From contig NZ_VTOY01000008.1 in NCBI RefSeq assembly GCF_008271295.1, forward strand, positions 48,073-112,072: 64,000 bases of DNA. The letters run 5' to 3'. Below are positions 63,276 to 64,000 of this stretch, piece by piece. The notes below the pieces were generated by a model. The model ran no database searches, was not told where the DNA came from, and was given only the letters and a program-made list of their open reading frames with translations. Source of the DNA: Pseudoselenomonas ruminis (lineage in GTDB: Bacteria; Bacillota; Negativicutes; Selenomonadales; Selenomonadaceae). Made by a program: the position numbers and the translations under genes. Every line of letters starts with the position of its first letter. Position 1 is the stretch's first letter.

Positions 63276-63734
63276 GTGAAAATCTTAGCCCGTCATTTAA
63301 CGGCCGATTTATTCAACTGCAAAAACAACAAACTTACTGATATAGACTTAATCAAAGCAAACCTCGACGATGCTCTGGCTGACCACAATCTCCAGGTCAT
63401 CGATTCGAAAATCCAGCAATTAAGCGAGGAACATTATCTTCTCATGGCTATCCTGCCCGATGGTCACATCACGCTTCATATCTATGCAGACCTCAAATAT
63501 GTCGCCTTAGACATTTTCCTCTGCCATGAAGATGCGGAGCCGGATAAAATTTCCAAAGAGATTCGCAACTTCTTTAAACCAGACAAGACGAAAACAACGG
63601 TTTTAAAACGCGGCAATTTTGGCAACGCCAAAGACATCAAACCAAAAGTCAAGACCAAAGTTGCTCCCCTGCGTAAGATTCACAACACGGGCGCCAAGGT
63701 CATCCGCATCCTAGCGAGAAGAAATCATCAATAA
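63276..63734 (+). CDS. SpeD-like (AdoMet decarboxylase family) protein lacking the catalytic serine
   Basis: A 152-residue protein. Residues 1-112 align by eye with class 1b AdoMet decarboxylases: MKILARHLTADLFNC, then PDGHITLHIY (61-70) and ALDIFLCHED. In active enzymes the Glu-Ser-His cleavage site yields the pyruvoyl group; here it is Asp-Gly-His (62-64), so no pyruvoyl can form. H68 and C83 are kept. The basic C-terminus (about 113-152) is extra. The start is GTG with AAGGAG about 11 bases upstream. It may be a regulatory or structural paralogue, or a degenerating gene. The fold assignment is from motif comparison only. Confidence 0.7.
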   Translation: MKILARHLTADLFNCKNNKLTDIDLIKANLDDALADHNLQVIDSKIQQLSEEHYLLMAILPDGHITLHIYADLKYVALDIFLCHEDAEPDKISKEIRNFFKPDKTKTTVLKRGNFGNAKDIKPKVKTKVAPLRKIHNTGAKVIRILARRNHQ

Positions 63735-63745
63735 GATATTTATGA

Positions 63746-63780
63746 AAAAACAGCTAACGCATTACGCGATAGCTGTTTTT
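63746..63780 (+). terminator. Terminator of the SpeD-like gene
   Basis: AAAAACAGCTA (63746-63756) pairs with TAGCTGTTTTT (63770-63780) around a 13-base loop, followed by T-rich sequence on plus. Confidence 0.85.
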
Positions 63781-63817
63781 ATTTTACGATTCCTGATATA
63801 TATACAAAAAATATACC

Positions 63818-63840
63818 AAAAAAGCGAGCCAAAAGCTCGC
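63818..63840 (-). terminator. Minus-strand terminator near the window's right edge
   Basis: GCGAGC (63824-63829) and GCTCGC (63835-63840) form a stem, and minus-strand transcripts end in a run of six T (plus A 63818-63823). It implies a minus-strand gene to the right. The remaining bases to 64000 are closed in all three minus frames, so only untranslated sequence or the last few codons of that gene could be here. Confidence 0.65.
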
Positions 63841-64000
63841 CTGATAATCATTATGTCCACTCAAAACTATACAGAAGTTAAAATATATCACGAACATTTC
63901 TTTTTAAAGGAAACTCACTCGCTCCACTTTCGTTTCGCTCGGAGTAAGCGACTCATACAAATCTGTGCGTCACTTCATTCCTTCATCTTTGATTCGCTGC

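Overview
The window looks like a chromosomal segment of a diderm Firmicute (class Negativicutes, probably Selenomonas or a close relative). Firmicute signals (T-box leaders, a BirA operator, the def-fmt-rsmB-rlmN-stp-prkC-rsgA-rpe gene order) sit beside outer-membrane signals (two TonB-dependent receptors with their own ExbB, ExbD and TonB). The assignment to genus is inference. Almost all genes are on the minus strand; only an asparaginase, lgt and a SpeD-like gene are on plus. No tRNA, rRNA, CRISPR array or insertion sequence was recognised.

Region 1 (1-18606) is cofactor acquisition. A cobalamin riboswitch (about 11900-12085) with a terminator precedes a cobalamin uptake operon: binding lipoprotein, outer-membrane receptor, ATPase, permease, ExbB, ExbD, TonB and a second receptor. 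A terminator and a promoter then separate the anaerobic corrin-ring genes cbiF, cbiG, cbiH and a partial cbiJ. Upstream lie cbiT and the biotin genes bioA, bioD and bioY, with a BirA-type operator over the bioY promoter. A periplasmic asparaginase and cbiE-cbiD follow.

Region 2 (18668-34516) is a long core block: a YbhN-type membrane protein, folE2, rpe, rsgA, then prkC, pbpA, a rodA/ftsW gene, stp and two FHA genes, then rlmN, rsmB, a DUF116 gene, fmt, def and pepT. The kinase, phosphatase, SEDS, PBP and FHA order resembles the actinobacterial pknB locus set inside the usual Firmicute translation cluster.

Region 3 (34654-46652) is an accessory island between pepT and lysS. It holds a frameshifted Rpn-family nuclease, a tyrosine recombinase, and a type I restriction-modification system. 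hsdM and hsdS are followed by a second, start-less hsdS reading frame that runs without a stop into hsdR. Short direct repeats bound each target-recognition domain, an arrangement suited to specificity switching. An unrecognised 544-residue acidic protein closes the island.

Region 4 (46766-64000) is core again: lysS with an added C-terminal tRNA-binding domain, greA, a GIY-YIG protein, a cyclophilin lipoprotein, an MBL-fold protein, a YitT protein, a secreted protein of unknown function, an M29 aminopeptidase, dtd, an alpha/beta hydrolase, leuA and ileS (each behind a T-box leader), a thioesterase, an HPt protein, a CsoR-type regulator with a histidine-rich tail, lgt, and a SpeD homologue lacking the catalytic serine.
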